Shown: positions 17,945-26,343 of the stretch, piece after piece | Layout: the number at the start of each line of letters is the position of its first letter | Position numbering within the stretch: the stretch's first letter is position 1 | NCBI RefSeq assembly: GCF_002232035.1 | Contig: NZ_NKXR01000001.1 | Coordinates: forward strand, 194,574 to 258,573 | From: Collinsella sp. TF06-26 | GTDB lineage: Bacteria > Actinomycetota > Coriobacteriia > Coriobacteriales > Coriobacteriaceae | DNA length: 64,000 nt | Reading direction: 5' to 3' | Notes under the pieces: model-generated | The model's input: only the letters and a program-made list of their open reading frames with translations | What the model was told of the DNA's origin: nothing | Database searches by the model: none | Made by a program: the position numbers and the translations under genes

Positions 17945-18709
17945 CTAGTGGCAGCCGCAACCCTCGTGGCCCTTGTGCTCGTGATGGCCGTGGCAGCCGC
18001 AGGACTCGCCATGCTCATGGGCGTGCTCGTGGTCGTGACCATGGCAGTCGCAGGTGGCCTCGCCGGTCTGCGCGAGCGTGCCCGCGATAAGGGCCTCGAC
18101 GCAGGCGTCGCAGCTGCCCTGGGCGCCCGCGTAGACCGTGATGCCGGCCTGGGTGAGTGCGTTGATGGCGCCGCCGCCGATACCGCCGCAGATAAGCGTG
18201 TCGACGCCGCCGTTGGCAAGCAGGCCCGCCAATGCGCCGTGACCGGTGCCGCCAGTGCCCACGACCTGTTCGTTGAGCACCTTGCCATCCTGGATGTCGT
18301 AGATCTTGAACTGCTCGCTGCGGCCAAAGTGCATAAAGATGCTGCCGTTGTCGTACGTCGTTGCCACCCTCATGGTGTCGATCTCCTTTGCTGGCCATAC
18401 GGCCGTTGCCGTGGTAATGGGGGAGTACGCGATATTGCCGCCTTCGATGATGAGCGCCCGACCATTGACCAGCGCATTTGCCACCTTGCGATGCGCTCGG
18501 CTGCAAATTGCCGCCACCGTGGCGCGCGCGATGCCCATGTGCTTTGCGACGGCCTCCTGATTGAGGCCTTCCAGGTCGCATAGCCGCAGGACCTCGAGTT
18601 CGTCGACCGTCATGTCGATGGCCTCTCCGCTGGCAAGGCCATCGGGGGTAAAACCGCGATATTCGGGGATGATCCCGACGCGGCGCAATTTTTCACGTCT
18701 TCCCGCCAT
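17945..18709 (-). CDS. DUF134 HTH plus NifX/NifB-type cluster-binding fusion with His-rich tail
   Basis: A 254-residue two-domain protein. Residues about 1-90 are a DUF134 domain with a helix-turn-helix (ELEVLRLCDLEGLNQEAVA then HMGIARATV). Residues about 112-215 resemble the NifX/NifY dinitrogenase Fe-Mo cofactor-binding family (RVATTYDNGSIFMHFGRSEQF, ICGGIGGGAINAL). The last 35 residues are nearly all His, Cys, Gly, Glu and Asp, a likely metal-binding tail. No other nif gene is near, so a metal- or Fe-S-responsive regulator is more plausible than nitrogen fixation. ATG 18709 follows GGAG; paired palindromes at its promoter suggest autoregulation. Confidence 0.8.
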   Translation of the reverse strand: MAGRREKLRRVGIIPEYRGFTPDGLASGEAIDMTVDELEVLRLCDLEGLNQEAVAKHMGIARATVAAICSRAHRKVANALVNGRALIIEGGNIAYSPITTATAVWPAKEIDTMRVATTYDNGSIFMHFGRSEQFKIYDIQDGKVLNEQVVGTGGTGHGALAGLLANGGVDTLICGGIGGGAINALTQAGITVYAGAQGSCDACVEALIAGTLAQTGEATCDCHGHDHEHAHEHGESCGCHGHHEHKGHEGCGCH

Positions 18710-18723
18710 ACACTCTCCATATC

Positions 18724-18735
18724 TGACATATGTCA
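18724..18735. promoter_or_regulatory. Palindromic operator, proximal site
   Basis: A perfect 12-bp palindrome, TGACATATGTCA, overlapping the expected transcription start of the DUF134-NifX gene, between its -10 box and its ribosome site. Candidate binding site for that protein itself. Confidence 0.6.
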
Positions 18736-18740
18736 ACAAT

Positions 18741-18768
18741 AGAATAACGACCGTGCGGATTTACGCAA
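18741..18768 (-). promoter_or_regulatory. Promoter of the DUF134-NifX gene
   Basis: On the minus strand, TTGCGT (18768-18763) and TATTCT (18746-18741) are 16 bp apart. The predicted start falls about 25 bp before the ATG. Palindromic operators flank this promoter on both sides. Confidence 0.6.
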
Positions 18769-18773
18769 GGAAT

Positions 18774-18791
18774 TTCTGGCATATGTCAGAA
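18774..18791. promoter_or_regulatory. Palindromic operator, distal site
   Basis: An 18-bp near-palindrome with the core TGGCATATGTCA, upstream of the -35 box. It matches the proximal site at 11 of 12 core positions, and the two centres are 53 bp apart, about five helical turns, which would suit looping or cooperative binding. It also lies upstream of thyA. Confidence 0.55.
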
Positions 18792-18875
18792 AATGAGGGC
18801 TTATGTTAGGGCTGTGGGGCCGCTTGCGCCTGGGCTACAATGAATCTCGCTTATAGGCGACTGACAGGAGGGTCA

Positions 18876-19724
18876 ATGAGCAAGGCTGATCAACAGTTTG
18901 TAGCCATGTGCCGCGATATTCTGGACCATGGCACCACCACCGAGGGCCAAAAGGTCCGCCCGGTGTGGGAGGACGGCACCCCTGCCTATACCATTAAAAA
19001 CTTTGGCGTCACGGCACGCTACGACCTGCGTGAGGAGTTTCCGGCGCTTACCCTGCGTCGTACGGCCCTCAAATCTGCCATGGATGAGATCCTGTGGATC
19101 TATCAAAAGAAGTCCAATAACGTGCATGACCTCAACAGCCATATTTGGGATGAGTGGGCCGACGAGACTGGCTCCATCGGCAAGGCCTACGGGTATCAGA
19201 TTGGGCAGAAGAGCCATTATGCCGAGGGTGACTTCGATCAGATGGATCGCGTGCTGTACGACCTTAAGAACACGCCGTACAGCCGCCGCATTATGACGAA
19301 TACCTACGTGTTTAGCGACCTGTCCGAGATGCACCTGTATCCGTGCGCCTACAGCGTGACGTATAACGTGACGCAGCGCCCGCAGGATGATAAACCGACG
19401 CTCAACATGATTCTCAACCAGCGCAGCCAGGACATTTTGGCTGCGAACAACTGGAATGTGTGCCAGTACGCCATTTTGCTGATGATGGTCGCGCAGTCGG
19501 TCGATATGATTCCCGGCGAGTTGCTGCATGTGATTGCCGATGCCCACATTTACGACCGTCATGTCGATATCGTCCGCGAGCTTATCGAGCGTCCGCAGTT
19601 TGCCGCGCCTAAGGTAACGCTTAACCCCGATGTGCATGACTTCTATGCGTTTACGACCGACGACCTGATTGTCGAGGGCTATGAGCACGGCCCGCAGGTC
19701 AAGAACATCCCCATTGCGGTGTAG
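18876..19724 (+). CDS. thyA: Thymidylate synthase (folate-dependent)
   Basis: Makes dTMP from dUMP using methylene-tetrahydrofolate. The 282-residue ThyA has the catalytic cysteine at position 157 in LYPCAYS and the substrate motifs WDEWAD, QRSQDILAANNWN and HVIADAHIYDRH. AGGAGG (18867-18872) precedes ATG 18876. The dihydrofolate reductase gene follows at once, a common pairing because ThyA produces the dihydrofolate that FolA recycles. Confidence 0.95.
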   Translation: MSKADQQFVAMCRDILDHGTTTEGQKVRPVWEDGTPAYTIKNFGVTARYDLREEFPALTLRRTALKSAMDEILWIYQKKSNNVHDLNSHIWDEWADETGSIGKAYGYQIGQKSHYAEGDFDQMDRVLYDLKNTPYSRRIMTNTYVFSDLSEMHLYPCAYSVTYNVTQRPQDDKPTLNMILNQRSQDILAANNWNVCQYAILLMMVAQSVDMIPGELLHVIADAHIYDRHVDIVRELIERPQFAAPKVTLNPDVHDFYAFTTDDLIVEGYEHGPQVKNIPIAV

Positions 19725-19733
19725 GTGACGCGC

Positions 19734-20252
19734 ATGACGTGTAAGCTTTCTGCCATTGTCGCCGTGTGCGATGACTGGGGTATTGGGTGCGAGGGCGACA
19801 TGGTCGTGTCCAACCGTGCCGACATGCGTCATTTTGTGGCATGCACCAAGGGTTGTCCGGTCATTATGGGTCGCAAGACGCTGTTGAGTTTTCCCGGTGG
19901 GCGTCCGCTCAAGAACCGCCGCAATATCGTGCTCACGCGCGATGAGGACTTTGCTGCCGAGGGCGTCGACGTGGTGCATAGCGTTGACGAAGCGCTCGCC
20001 GCCGTGGCCTATGAACCCGTTGCGTGGGTGATCGGCGGTGGCGAGGTGTATCGTCAGTTTTTGCCGTACTGCGTGGAGGCCGAGGTCACGCATAACCACT
20101 GCGTCCATCCCGTGGACACGTGCTTTCCCGACTTGGACGCCGATCCCGCGTGGGAGATTGCGCGGCGTGGCGGTGCTGCCACGATTGCCTCGGGCGAGGG
20201 CGACGAGGGTGTCGATTATGAGTTCGTGACGTATCGTCGCGTTGATGCGTAA
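19734..20252 (+). CDS. folA: Dihydrofolate reductase
   Basis: Reduces dihydrofolate to tetrahydrofolate with NADPH. The 172-residue product has the N-terminal AIVAVCDDWGIGCEGDM loop, the MGRKTLLSF motif and VIGGGEVYRQFLP. The usual Trp and Asn pair of the Met20 loop is altered here (GIGCEGDMV in place of a typical GIGxxGxLPW), a moderately divergent form. ATG 19734 is preferred; a GTG at 19725 directly after the thyA stop is also in frame. It is translationally close to thyA (9 bp). Confidence 0.88.
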   Translation: MTCKLSAIVAVCDDWGIGCEGDMVVSNRADMRHFVACTKGCPVIMGRKTLLSFPGGRPLKNRRNIVLTRDEDFAAEGVDVVHSVDEALAAVAYEPVAWVIGGGEVYRQFLPYCVEAEVTHNHCVHPVDTCFPDLDADPAWEIARRGGAATIASGEGDEGVDYEFVTYRRVDA

Positions 20253-20361
20253 ATCGTCTGGCGTGAACGGTATCATCGGGTTGTTTGAATGCATGGGGCG
20301 GCGCTTAGCGTCGCCTCGTTTGGTATAGATGTGCTGTAAAGAAGGGTGCGGGCTGGCTGCT

Positions 20362-21276
20362 ATGACTGATGCCGTTGAGGTGCTGCGAATCGATTCGCTC
20401 GAGGACGAGCGGCTCGATGCCTACGTGCGACTGACCGAGCGCGAGCTGCGCTGCGTGCTGGAGCCGCAAAAGGGCATCTTTATCGCCGAGAGTGCCAAGG
20501 TCATCGAGCGCGCGGTGCGCGCTGGATACCAGCCGGTGAGCTTTCTTTTGGGCGAACGCTGGCTCGATCAGATGATGCCGCTGTTTGAGCGCCTGGTTGT
20601 GCGCGAGGGCGCGGGTCCGGTTCCCGTGTTCGTGGCCTCGATGGAGCTTATGGAGCGGCTGACGGGCTTTAACGTGACGCGCGGTGCGCTCGCGGCATTT
20701 CGTCGCCCGCGACAGATTCCGGTTGATGAGTTCTTGGGCGGCGTCGTCGAGGCGGCGGGGGAGCGCCCGGTGCGCCTGTGCGTGCTCGAGGGCATTGTCG
20801 ACCACACCAACGTCGGTGCGATTTTCCGCTCGGCGGCTGCGCTGAACGTCGACGGTATTTTGGTGAGCCCCACTTGCTGTGACCCGCTGTACCGTCGCTC
20901 GGCCCGCGTGAGCATGGGCACGGTGTTCCAGGTGCCCTGGACGCGCATTGGCAGCGAGGTGCGCTTATGGCCGCATGATGGGCTGGCGGCGCTGCACGAT
21001 GCCGGCTTTTCGTGTGCTGCTATGGCGTTGACGGATGATTCCGTTTCGCTGGACGATCCCGCGCTCCAGGAGATTGACCGCCTGGCAATCTTTATGGGCA
21101 CCGAGGGTGCTGGCTTGGGCGCCAAGACCATTGCAGGCTGCGACCGCGCCGTGCGTATTCCGATGGCGCATGGGGTCGATTCACTCAACGTGGCCGCGGC
21201 AAGTGCTGTTGCCTTTTGGCAGCTGTGCCCGCATGTGAGCAACGAGTACCACTACCAGCCGGGTCTGTATCACTAG
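20362..21276 (+). CDS. TrmH/SpoU family RNA 2'-O-ribose methyltransferase
   Basis: SpoU-class knotted methyltransferase acting on tRNA or 23S rRNA; the target cannot be read from sequence. The 304-residue product has an N-terminal substrate-binding domain, then motif 1 (LEGIVDHTNVGAIFRSAAAL), motif 2 (IFMGTEGAGLG) and motif 3 (IPMAHGVDSLNVAAASAVAFW), which form the trefoil knot. The start is uncertain: ATG 20362 gives the family-like N-terminus but has a weak ribosome site, and an in-frame ATG lies at 20329. Confidence 0.85.
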   Translation: MTDAVEVLRIDSLEDERLDAYVRLTERELRCVLEPQKGIFIAESAKVIERAVRAGYQPVSFLLGERWLDQMMPLFERLVVREGAGPVPVFVASMELMERLTGFNVTRGALAAFRRPRQIPVDEFLGGVVEAAGERPVRLCVLEGIVDHTNVGAIFRSAAALNVDGILVSPTCCDPLYRRSARVSMGTVFQVPWTRIGSEVRLWPHDGLAALHDAGFSCAAMALTDDSVSLDDPALQEIDRLAIFMGTEGAGLGAKTIAGCDRAVRIPMAHGVDSLNVAAASAVAFWQLCPHVSNEYHYQPGLYH

Positions 21277-21401
21277 GCAGATAGTTCGCACCGGGCTCTG
21301 GTTCGGGGCGTTTCGGCCGACGTCGGTCGGTGCTAAGCTGGTATTGGCTTTGGTCTTAAATTGCCGTTTTGTTGTTTGACGTACGCTGGTGGGGAGGGCG
21401 T

Positions 21402-22751
21402 GTGGCTAAGAAATCTACGGCTATCGATGTAACGCAGGGCGTTATTTGGCAGCAGCTGCTGTCGCTGTGCGTCCCTATCTTCTTTAGTTCGTTCTTTCAG
21501 CAGGCATACACGCTTATCGGTACCTATATCGTCGGTCAGTTTGGCGGCAAGCTAGCGCTGGGTGGCATTCAGGCCACGATGGTGCTTACGGAGCTCTGCA
21601 TTGGTTTTTGCGTCGGTGTTGGTGCTGGCTGTGCCGTTATTACCGGCCAGTTTTTTGGTCAGCACGATGACGAGCGCTTGAGCCTATCGGTCCATACGGC
21701 CATGACGCTCGCGCTGGTGGGCGGCATTGTCATTTCCATTCTGGGCATGGTGTTTGTCGAGCCGATGCTTGTGTTGATGAATACGCCGCATGAGCTGCTG
21801 GCCGAGGGTGTGGCGTATGCCCGTTGCTACTTTGCCGCCATGTTTGCGGCGCTGCTGCTCAATATGGGGACGGCGTTGTTGCGCGCCGTGGGCGACACGC
21901 GCGGTCCGGCGGTCATTATTGCCTCCGGCTGCTTTGTCAACGTTGCACTCGACATTCTCTTTGTCGCCGTGCTGCACATGGAAGCGCTGGGCTGCGGCAT
22001 CGCGGTGGCGCTGACTATCTGCACCAATGCCACGATGATCGTGTTGCGCATGATGCGCGCTCCGGGTGCATGGCGTCTTTCGCTGTCTAAGCTCGGCATC
22101 GATCGCGGTATTTGTAAGAGTATGATCTCGTGCGGTCTGCCACTCGGTTTTCAATCGGCTGCCTATTCGATCTCGAACGTGCTGATCCAGATGTCGGTCA
22201 ACTCGTTTGGTGCCGATGTCACCACGGCATGGGGTCTATCTGGGCGCCTGGATGGCATTATCTGGATGGTGACCGAGGCGCTCGGCGTATCGATCACTAC
22301 GTTCTCGGCGCAGAACTTTGGCGCGCGTAATTACGAGCGCATGCGCAAGGGCTACCACACGTCGCTCGTGCTTTCGTTTGCGCTGATCGGTGGCCTCTCT
22401 GCCGTGCTGATGGTGTTCTCGGGCCCGTTGTCGCGTCTGTTTGTCGACGATGCTTCGATTTCGGCGTACACCACGACGATTCTTCATTTCATCGCGCCGT
22501 TCTACGCGATCTTCTCGATTATCGAAAATGCGTCGGGCTCCATTCGCGGCGCCGGCGTGAGCTTGCAGCCCATGCTGCTCACGATTTTTGGCACCGTCGT
22601 GCTCAGGGTGATCTGGGTGTTTGCGATTATGCCGTTCGATCCGTCGCTTGAGCACCTGCTGCTGGTTTACCCCGTAACCTGGCTCATCACGGCCACGATG
22701 TTTACCATCTACCACCACAGCGGCAACTGGCTCGGCCGCGCCACCGCCTAA
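21402..22751 (+). CDS. MATE family multidrug/cation exporter
   Basis: A 449-residue integral membrane protein with about 12 hydrophobic segments in two similar halves, typical of MatE/NorM/DinF exporters that pump drugs or metabolites with Na+ or H+. Characteristic stretches include IFFSSFFQQAYTLIGTYIVG at the first helix, GAGCAVITGQFFG and the second-half copy QSAAYSISNVLIQMSVNSFG followed by the NFGARNYERM loop. GTG 21402 follows GGGAGGG; longer starts would add a non-family N-terminus. The substrate is unknown. It converges with cobO. Confidence 0.9.
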   Translation: MAKKSTAIDVTQGVIWQQLLSLCVPIFFSSFFQQAYTLIGTYIVGQFGGKLALGGIQATMVLTELCIGFCVGVGAGCAVITGQFFGQHDDERLSLSVHTAMTLALVGGIVISILGMVFVEPMLVLMNTPHELLAEGVAYARCYFAAMFAALLLNMGTALLRAVGDTRGPAVIIASGCFVNVALDILFVAVLHMEALGCGIAVALTICTNATMIVLRMMRAPGAWRLSLSKLGIDRGICKSMISCGLPLGFQSAAYSISNVLIQMSVNSFGADVTTAWGLSGRLDGIIWMVTEALGVSITTFSAQNFGARNYERMRKGYHTSLVLSFALIGGLSAVLMVFSGPLSRLFVDDASISAYTTTILHFIAPFYAIFSIIENASGSIRGAGVSLQPMLLTIFGTVVLRVIWVFAIMPFDPSLEHLLLVYPVTWLITATMFTIYHHSGNWLGRATA

Positions 22752-22784
22752 TGATCCGTTTTCCTCCGTCCCCTTCGGATCATT
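22750..22784. terminator. Hairpin between convergent MATE gene and cobO
   Basis: A 9-bp stem (AATGATCCG at 22750-22758 with CGGATCATT at 22776-22784) and a 17-nt pyrimidine-rich loop. Its first and last bases touch the two gene ends. It is a possible weak bidirectional terminator. Confidence 0.45.
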
Positions 22785-23269
22785 TAGTATTCGATGCCTT
22801 GGCGGGCTAGGAGGCCTTCGTCGAAGCAGTGTTTGACGGGGCGCATTTCGGTTACTAGGTCGGCAAGGTCGGCGAGGGGCAGCAAGCCGCGGCCGGTGAG
22901 CACGAGCTCGGTGGTGGTCGGCTTCATCGCGATCAACGCTTCGACATCTTCGCGCGTCACAAAGCCCCGTCGCATGGCTTCTCCCAGTTCATCCAAGATC
23001 AGCACGTCGACCTGGCCAATCTGCTCGCGCGCCAGCTCCATGATCTGTGCGGCACAGGCTTCGGGCGTGTCGCGGTCGGCCTGTACGATGCGTAGCCCTA
23101 ATCGAGGTGCTGCGTCATGTTCGGCGCAGTGCAGCTTCTTGGCAAACTGAAGCATGAGCACGTTAAGTCCATAGCCCGTGGCGCGCAGCGCGAGCCCCAG
23201 CGCAGCCGTCGTCTTGCCCTTGCCGTCGCCCGTGTAGATCTGAACCTTGCCGACTTCCAGTGATGCCAT
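22784..23269 (-). CDS. cobO: Cob(I)yrinic acid a,c-diamide adenosyltransferase
   Basis: Transfers the adenosyl group from ATP to cob(I)alamin or corrinoid precursors (CobO/BtuR type). The 161-residue product has the P-loop GDGKGKTT (residues 14-21), DVLILDELGEA and the ELVLTGR motif. It is slightly short for the family, missing part of the N-terminal arm. AAAGGA precedes the ATG on the minus strand. No other cobalamin gene is near, so it may serve salvage. It is divergent from ftsH. Confidence 0.93.
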   Translation of the reverse strand: MASLEVGKVQIYTGDGKGKTTAALGLALRATGYGLNVLMLQFAKKLHCAEHDAAPRLGLRIVQADRDTPEACAAQIMELAREQIGQVDVLILDELGEAMRRGFVTREDVEALIAMKPTTTELVLTGRGLLPLADLADLVTEMRPVKHCFDEGLLARQGIEY

Positions 23270-23346
23270 CTCTGTCCTTTCGTGCCCGGCGTCGGTTTAT
23301 CGCCGTTCGGGTTGGGTATTCTAGATAGCATTATCAACCCCAGTAG

Positions 23347-25254
23347 ATGGAGTTCAAGCAGATGGAGATGGATGACAACAAACGTAGACGGAATATGATC
23401 CTCTACGTGCTCATCGCCTTCGTCGTCTACCTCGTGCTCTCGACCGTTCTGTTCCCCAACATCGGTCACACGCAGCAGATTACGAAGACCGATTATTCGA
23501 CGTTTGTCAAAGCGCTCGATAAGAAGAGTGTCGACAAGGTCGAGTACAACACGGACGATTACACGATTTATTACACCAAGAAGGGCGAGGACGAGAACAT
23601 CGCCTACAAGACGACCGGTGTGCCGAACGATGCGGGCTTTACCGATCGCGTGCTTGAATCCGGTGCGTCCCTGGAATCGGTCGTTCCCGATAAAAACTCG
23701 GGTCTGATGACCTATTACCTGCTCACGCTCATCCTTCCCATGGCCATCTTCTTCCTCATCGGTTGGTGGCTCAACCGCCGCATGAAGAAGGCCATGGGTG
23801 ATGACGGTCCCTCGATGAACTTTGGCGGCGGTGGTTTTGGCGGCAGTGGATTGGGCAAGTCCGGCGCGCGCGTGATTGCCTCCAAGGATGTCGGCGTGAC
23901 CTTTAAGGACGTCGCCGGCCAGGAAGAGGCCAAGGAATCTCTCAAGGAGGTCGTCGACTTTCTGGAGAAGCCGCAGCGCTACGAGGAGATCGGCGCTAAG
24001 CTGCCGCGCGGCGCTCTCCTTGTTGGCCCTCCGGGCACCGGTAAGACCCTGCTCGCCAAGGCTGTTGCCGGTGAGGCGGGCGTTCCGTTCTTTAGCATTT
24101 CGGGTTCTGAGTTCGTGGAGATGTTCGTCGGCCGCGGTGCAGCCAAGGTTCGCGACCTGTTTAAGCAGGCCAAGGAAAAGGCCCCGTGTATCGTCTTTAT
24201 CGATGAGATTGATACCATCGGCAAGAAGCGCGATGGCGGTGGCTTTAGCGGCAACGACGAACGCGAGCAGACGCTCAACCAGCTGCTGACCGAGATGGAC
24301 GGCTTCGATAACCACAAGGGTATCGTCGTCCTCGCTGCGACCAACCGTCCCGACAGCCTTGACCCGGCCCTGCTGCGCCCCGGTCGCTTTGACCGCCGCA
24401 TTCCCGTTGAGCTGCCCGACCTGACCGGACGTAAGAACATTCTTGAGCTCCATGCCAAGAGCGTTAAGACGCAGCCCCCGATCGATCTGACCGCGATCGC
24501 CCGCGCCACGCCCGGTGCCTCGGGCGCCGACCTTGCCAACATCATCAACGAGGGCGCCCTGCGCGCAGTTCGCGAAGGCCGCAAGCGCGCCACGCAGGAC
24601 GATTTTGAGGAGTCGGTGGAGGTCGTCATCGCCGGCCAGCAGCGCAAGTCCACGGTGCTGTCCGACCACGAGAAGCAGGTCGTTTCCTACCACGAGATCG
24701 GCCACGCCATCGTTGCCGCTCGCCAGAAGGGTTCTGCGCCGGTCACGAAGATCACTATCGTGCCGCGCACGAGCGGTGCTCTTGGCTACACCATGCAGGT
24801 CGAGGAGGATGAGCGCTTCCTGACCACACGCCAGGAGGTCTTAGACAAGCTCGCCGTCTATTGCGGCGGACGCGCTGCTGAGGAGCTCATCTTTGGCGAG
24901 ATGACGACCGGCGCGGCCAACGATATCGAGCAGGCCACCAAGCTCGCCCGCAACATGGTGACGCGCTTTGGTATGTCCGATGAGTTTGGCATGATGGCGC
25001 TCGGTACCGTTCAGAATGCGTATCTCAACCAGGACACGTCGCTTACCTGCGCTCCCGGTACGGCCGAGCGCGTGGACGCGATTGTCGCCAAGCTGATTGA
25101 GGATGCGCACGATCGTGCCCTGCAGATCCTGAAGGAGAACAAGTTTAAGCTCCACGAGCTGGCTCGTTATCTGTACAAGAAGGAGACCATCACGGGCGAG
25201 GAGTTTATGAATCTCCTCACGCGTGAGAATCCGCTGATGCCAAAGCAGCAGTAA
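23347..25254 (+). CDS. ftsH: ATP-dependent zinc metalloprotease FtsH
   Basis: Membrane-anchored AAA protease that degrades misfolded membrane proteins and short-lived regulators. The 635-residue product has a transmembrane helix at about 17-35, an external domain, a second helix (about 118-137), Walker A GPPGTGKT (227-234), Walker B VFIDEID, and the zinc site HEIGH (449-453). There is a Gly-rich linker ([12 protein letters not shown]) before the ATPase. ATGs at 23362 and 23368 are alternative starts; the one at 23362 has GGAG 9 bp upstream. It ends shortly after the protease domain, without a long tail. Confidence 0.96.
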   Translation: MEFKQMEMDDNKRRRNMILYVLIAFVVYLVLSTVLFPNIGHTQQITKTDYSTFVKALDKKSVDKVEYNTDDYTIYYTKKGEDENIAYKTTGVPNDAGFTDRVLESGASLESVVPDKNSGLMTYYLLTLILPMAIFFLIGWWLNRRMKKAMGDDGPSMNFGGGGFGGSGLGKSGARVIASKDVGVTFKDVAGQEEAKESLKEVVDFLEKPQRYEEIGAKLPRGALLVGPPGTGKTLLAKAVAGEAGVPFFSISGSEFVEMFVGRGAAKVRDLFKQAKEKAPCIVFIDEIDTIGKKRDGGGFSGNDEREQTLNQLLTEMDGFDNHKGIVVLAATNRPDSLDPALLRPGRFDRRIPVELPDLTGRKNILELHAKSVKTQPPIDLTAIARATPGASGADLANIINEGALRAVREGRKRATQDDFEESVEVVIAGQQRKSTVLSDHEKQVVSYHEIGHAIVAARQKGSAPVTKITIVPRTSGALGYTMQVEEDERFLTTRQEVLDKLAVYCGGRAAEELIFGEMTTGAANDIEQATKLARNMVTRFGMSDEFGMMALGTVQNAYLNQDTSLTCAPGTAERVDAIVAKLIEDAHDRALQILKENKFKLHELARYLYKKETITGEEFMNLLTRENPLMPKQQ

Positions 25255-25275
25255 TACTGGTTGCGCAGTGTCTAT

Positions 25276-25312
25276 CGCCCCATTTGAGTGTCCATCTCAA
25301 ATGGGGCGTTTT
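25276..25312 (+). terminator. Terminator of ftsH
   Basis: A perfect 13-bp stem (25276-25288 with 25296-25308), a 7-nt loop, then TTTT. It lies 19 bp before the start of the DUF523 gene, whose ribosome site follows directly. Confidence 0.85.
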
Positions 25313-25330
25313 GCGTGGGGAGAGTTGAAT

Positions 25331-25792
25331 ATGAAGATCGTGGTGAGTGCCTGCTTGATGGGAGAGAGCTGCAAATATAACGGGCTCGACAATTACCATC
25401 GCGCGTTGGTCGAGGCCTGCGAGCGAACGGGGACCGAGGTTCTCTTGGTGTGCCCCGAGGTTTTTGGTGGCTTGCCCACACCGCGCAAGCCGTCCGAGAT
25501 TGTGAACGGCGAGGTTCGTACCTGCGAGGGCATCTCGGTCGATCGCGAGTTTCGCCTGGGTGCAGAGCGCGCGCTCGATATGTGCGAGCAGGCGGGCGGC
25601 CCGTCCGAGATCGCTGCGTGCGTCTTACAGGACCGTAGCCCTTCGTGTGGTGTAGGCCGTATCTACGACGGAACCTTCAGCGGTACGCTCACCGCGGGCA
25701 ACGGCGTTTTCGTCGATCTGCTGCTGCGTCACGGGTACCGTGTGATTCCGGCTAGCGAGTTCGATCCCAGCATGCTGGAACATTGTCCATAG
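25331..25792 (+). CDS. DUF523 domain-containing protein
   Basis: A 153-residue DUF523 protein. The signature is clear: an N-terminal VSACLMGESCKYNG with two cysteines, CPEVFGGLPTPRKPSEI, and LQDRSPSCGVGRIYDG with a third conserved cysteine. The function is not established; the conserved cysteines suggest metal or thiol chemistry. GGGGAGAG (25317-25324) precedes ATG 25331. The gene ends just before a stretch of mobile-element remnants, and its last residues look intact. Confidence 0.88.
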   Translation: MKIVVSACLMGESCKYNGLDNYHRALVEACERTGTEVLLVCPEVFGGLPTPRKPSEIVNGEVRTCEGISVDREFRLGAERALDMCEQAGGPSEIAACVLQDRSPSCGVGRIYDGTFSGTLTAGNGVFVDLLLRHGYRVIPASEFDPSMLEHCP

Positions 25793-25802
25793 CACTCGAA
25801 CC

Positions 25803-25895
25803 CAACACTTCCTCACGGGTGACCGTTTTGGCATCATCCGTGAAGTTGATCTTGAGTACGACCCTGTCATCAAAGACGTAGACCGAGTTGACAGG
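25803..25895 (-). pseudogene. Fragment of a large serine recombinase C-terminus
   Basis: On the minus strand a short open stretch reads VNSVYVFDDRVVLKINFTDD followed by AKTVTREEVL. That pattern (a DDRVV strand followed by an F/Y-N-x-x-D hairpin and TVTxEEV) is typical of the very end of large serine recombinases from integrative elements. The catalytic, zinc and coiled-coil domains are absent and the preceding residues do not fit, so this is only a leftover. Identification is by pattern memory, and another mobile-element tail is possible. Confidence 0.45.
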
Positions 25896-25996
25896 CGCCG
25901 TACCCAGGCAGCCCCTCCCCGCGGCCCTCGCGCAGGAACGCGCACGCGGCCTTCCCGTCTCTTGCGCCCCTCCCGGAACTGTCCACATCAGTGTAG

Positions 25997-26228
25997 CCAA
26001 TCCAGTCCGCAAAGGGCTGCAGCCCGGACAACGCGGCGATGGAGGGCTTCTTCGGCCTGCTCAAGAAGGAGTTCTGGCACGGCAGGGACTGGTCGGACTG
26101 GACCCCCCGCCCGCTTCATCGAGGAGCTCGGGGGCTGGATCGGTCGATATAATACGGAGAGGCGCAGCGATGCGCTCGGTGGCCGCACGCCGGCTGAGTT
26201 CCGCTCCGCGCTGGGAAGGGCCGCGTAA
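25997..26228 (+). pseudogene. 3' remnant of an IS3-family transposase (orfB), frameshifted
   Basis: Frame one (from 25997, just after an in-frame TAG) reads GCSPDNAAMEGFFGLLKKEF and then WHGRDWSDWT; frame two continues FIEELGGWIGRYNTERRSDA, LGGRTPAEFRSALG and a stop at 26226. These are the end of the DDE integrase domain of an IS3/IS150-type transposase, including the glutamate in LKKEF. The switch falls in a run of six C (26103-26108), where one extra base would explain the shift. The upstream two thirds of the gene are missing. Confidence 0.8.
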
Positions 26229-26343
26229 CGGTCCAAGAAATCGTCCGCAGTCCCCATTCTTGCCCCTTTGGGACAGCTTTTTGTTGGGGCGTGCCTGCCC
26301 CAAACCCTGCTAGGAACGAGTGCAGTAAACTGGTAGTTTCAAA
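26229..26343. other. Probable right flank of the IS remnant
   Basis: A gene-free stretch after the transposase stop. It contains a small inverted repeat TTGGGGC/GCCCCAA (26284-26290 with 26297-26303). I see no matching left end, so no IS terminus or target duplication can be defined. Base composition falls sharply at its right end, where the low-GC peptidase gene begins. Confidence 0.4.

Noticed and set aside
18801-18875. TTGCGC (18824) with TACAAT (18836) as the thyA promoter
   Set aside because: The spacer is only 6 bp, so these cannot be a -35/-10 pair; TACAAT alone may be a -10 box.
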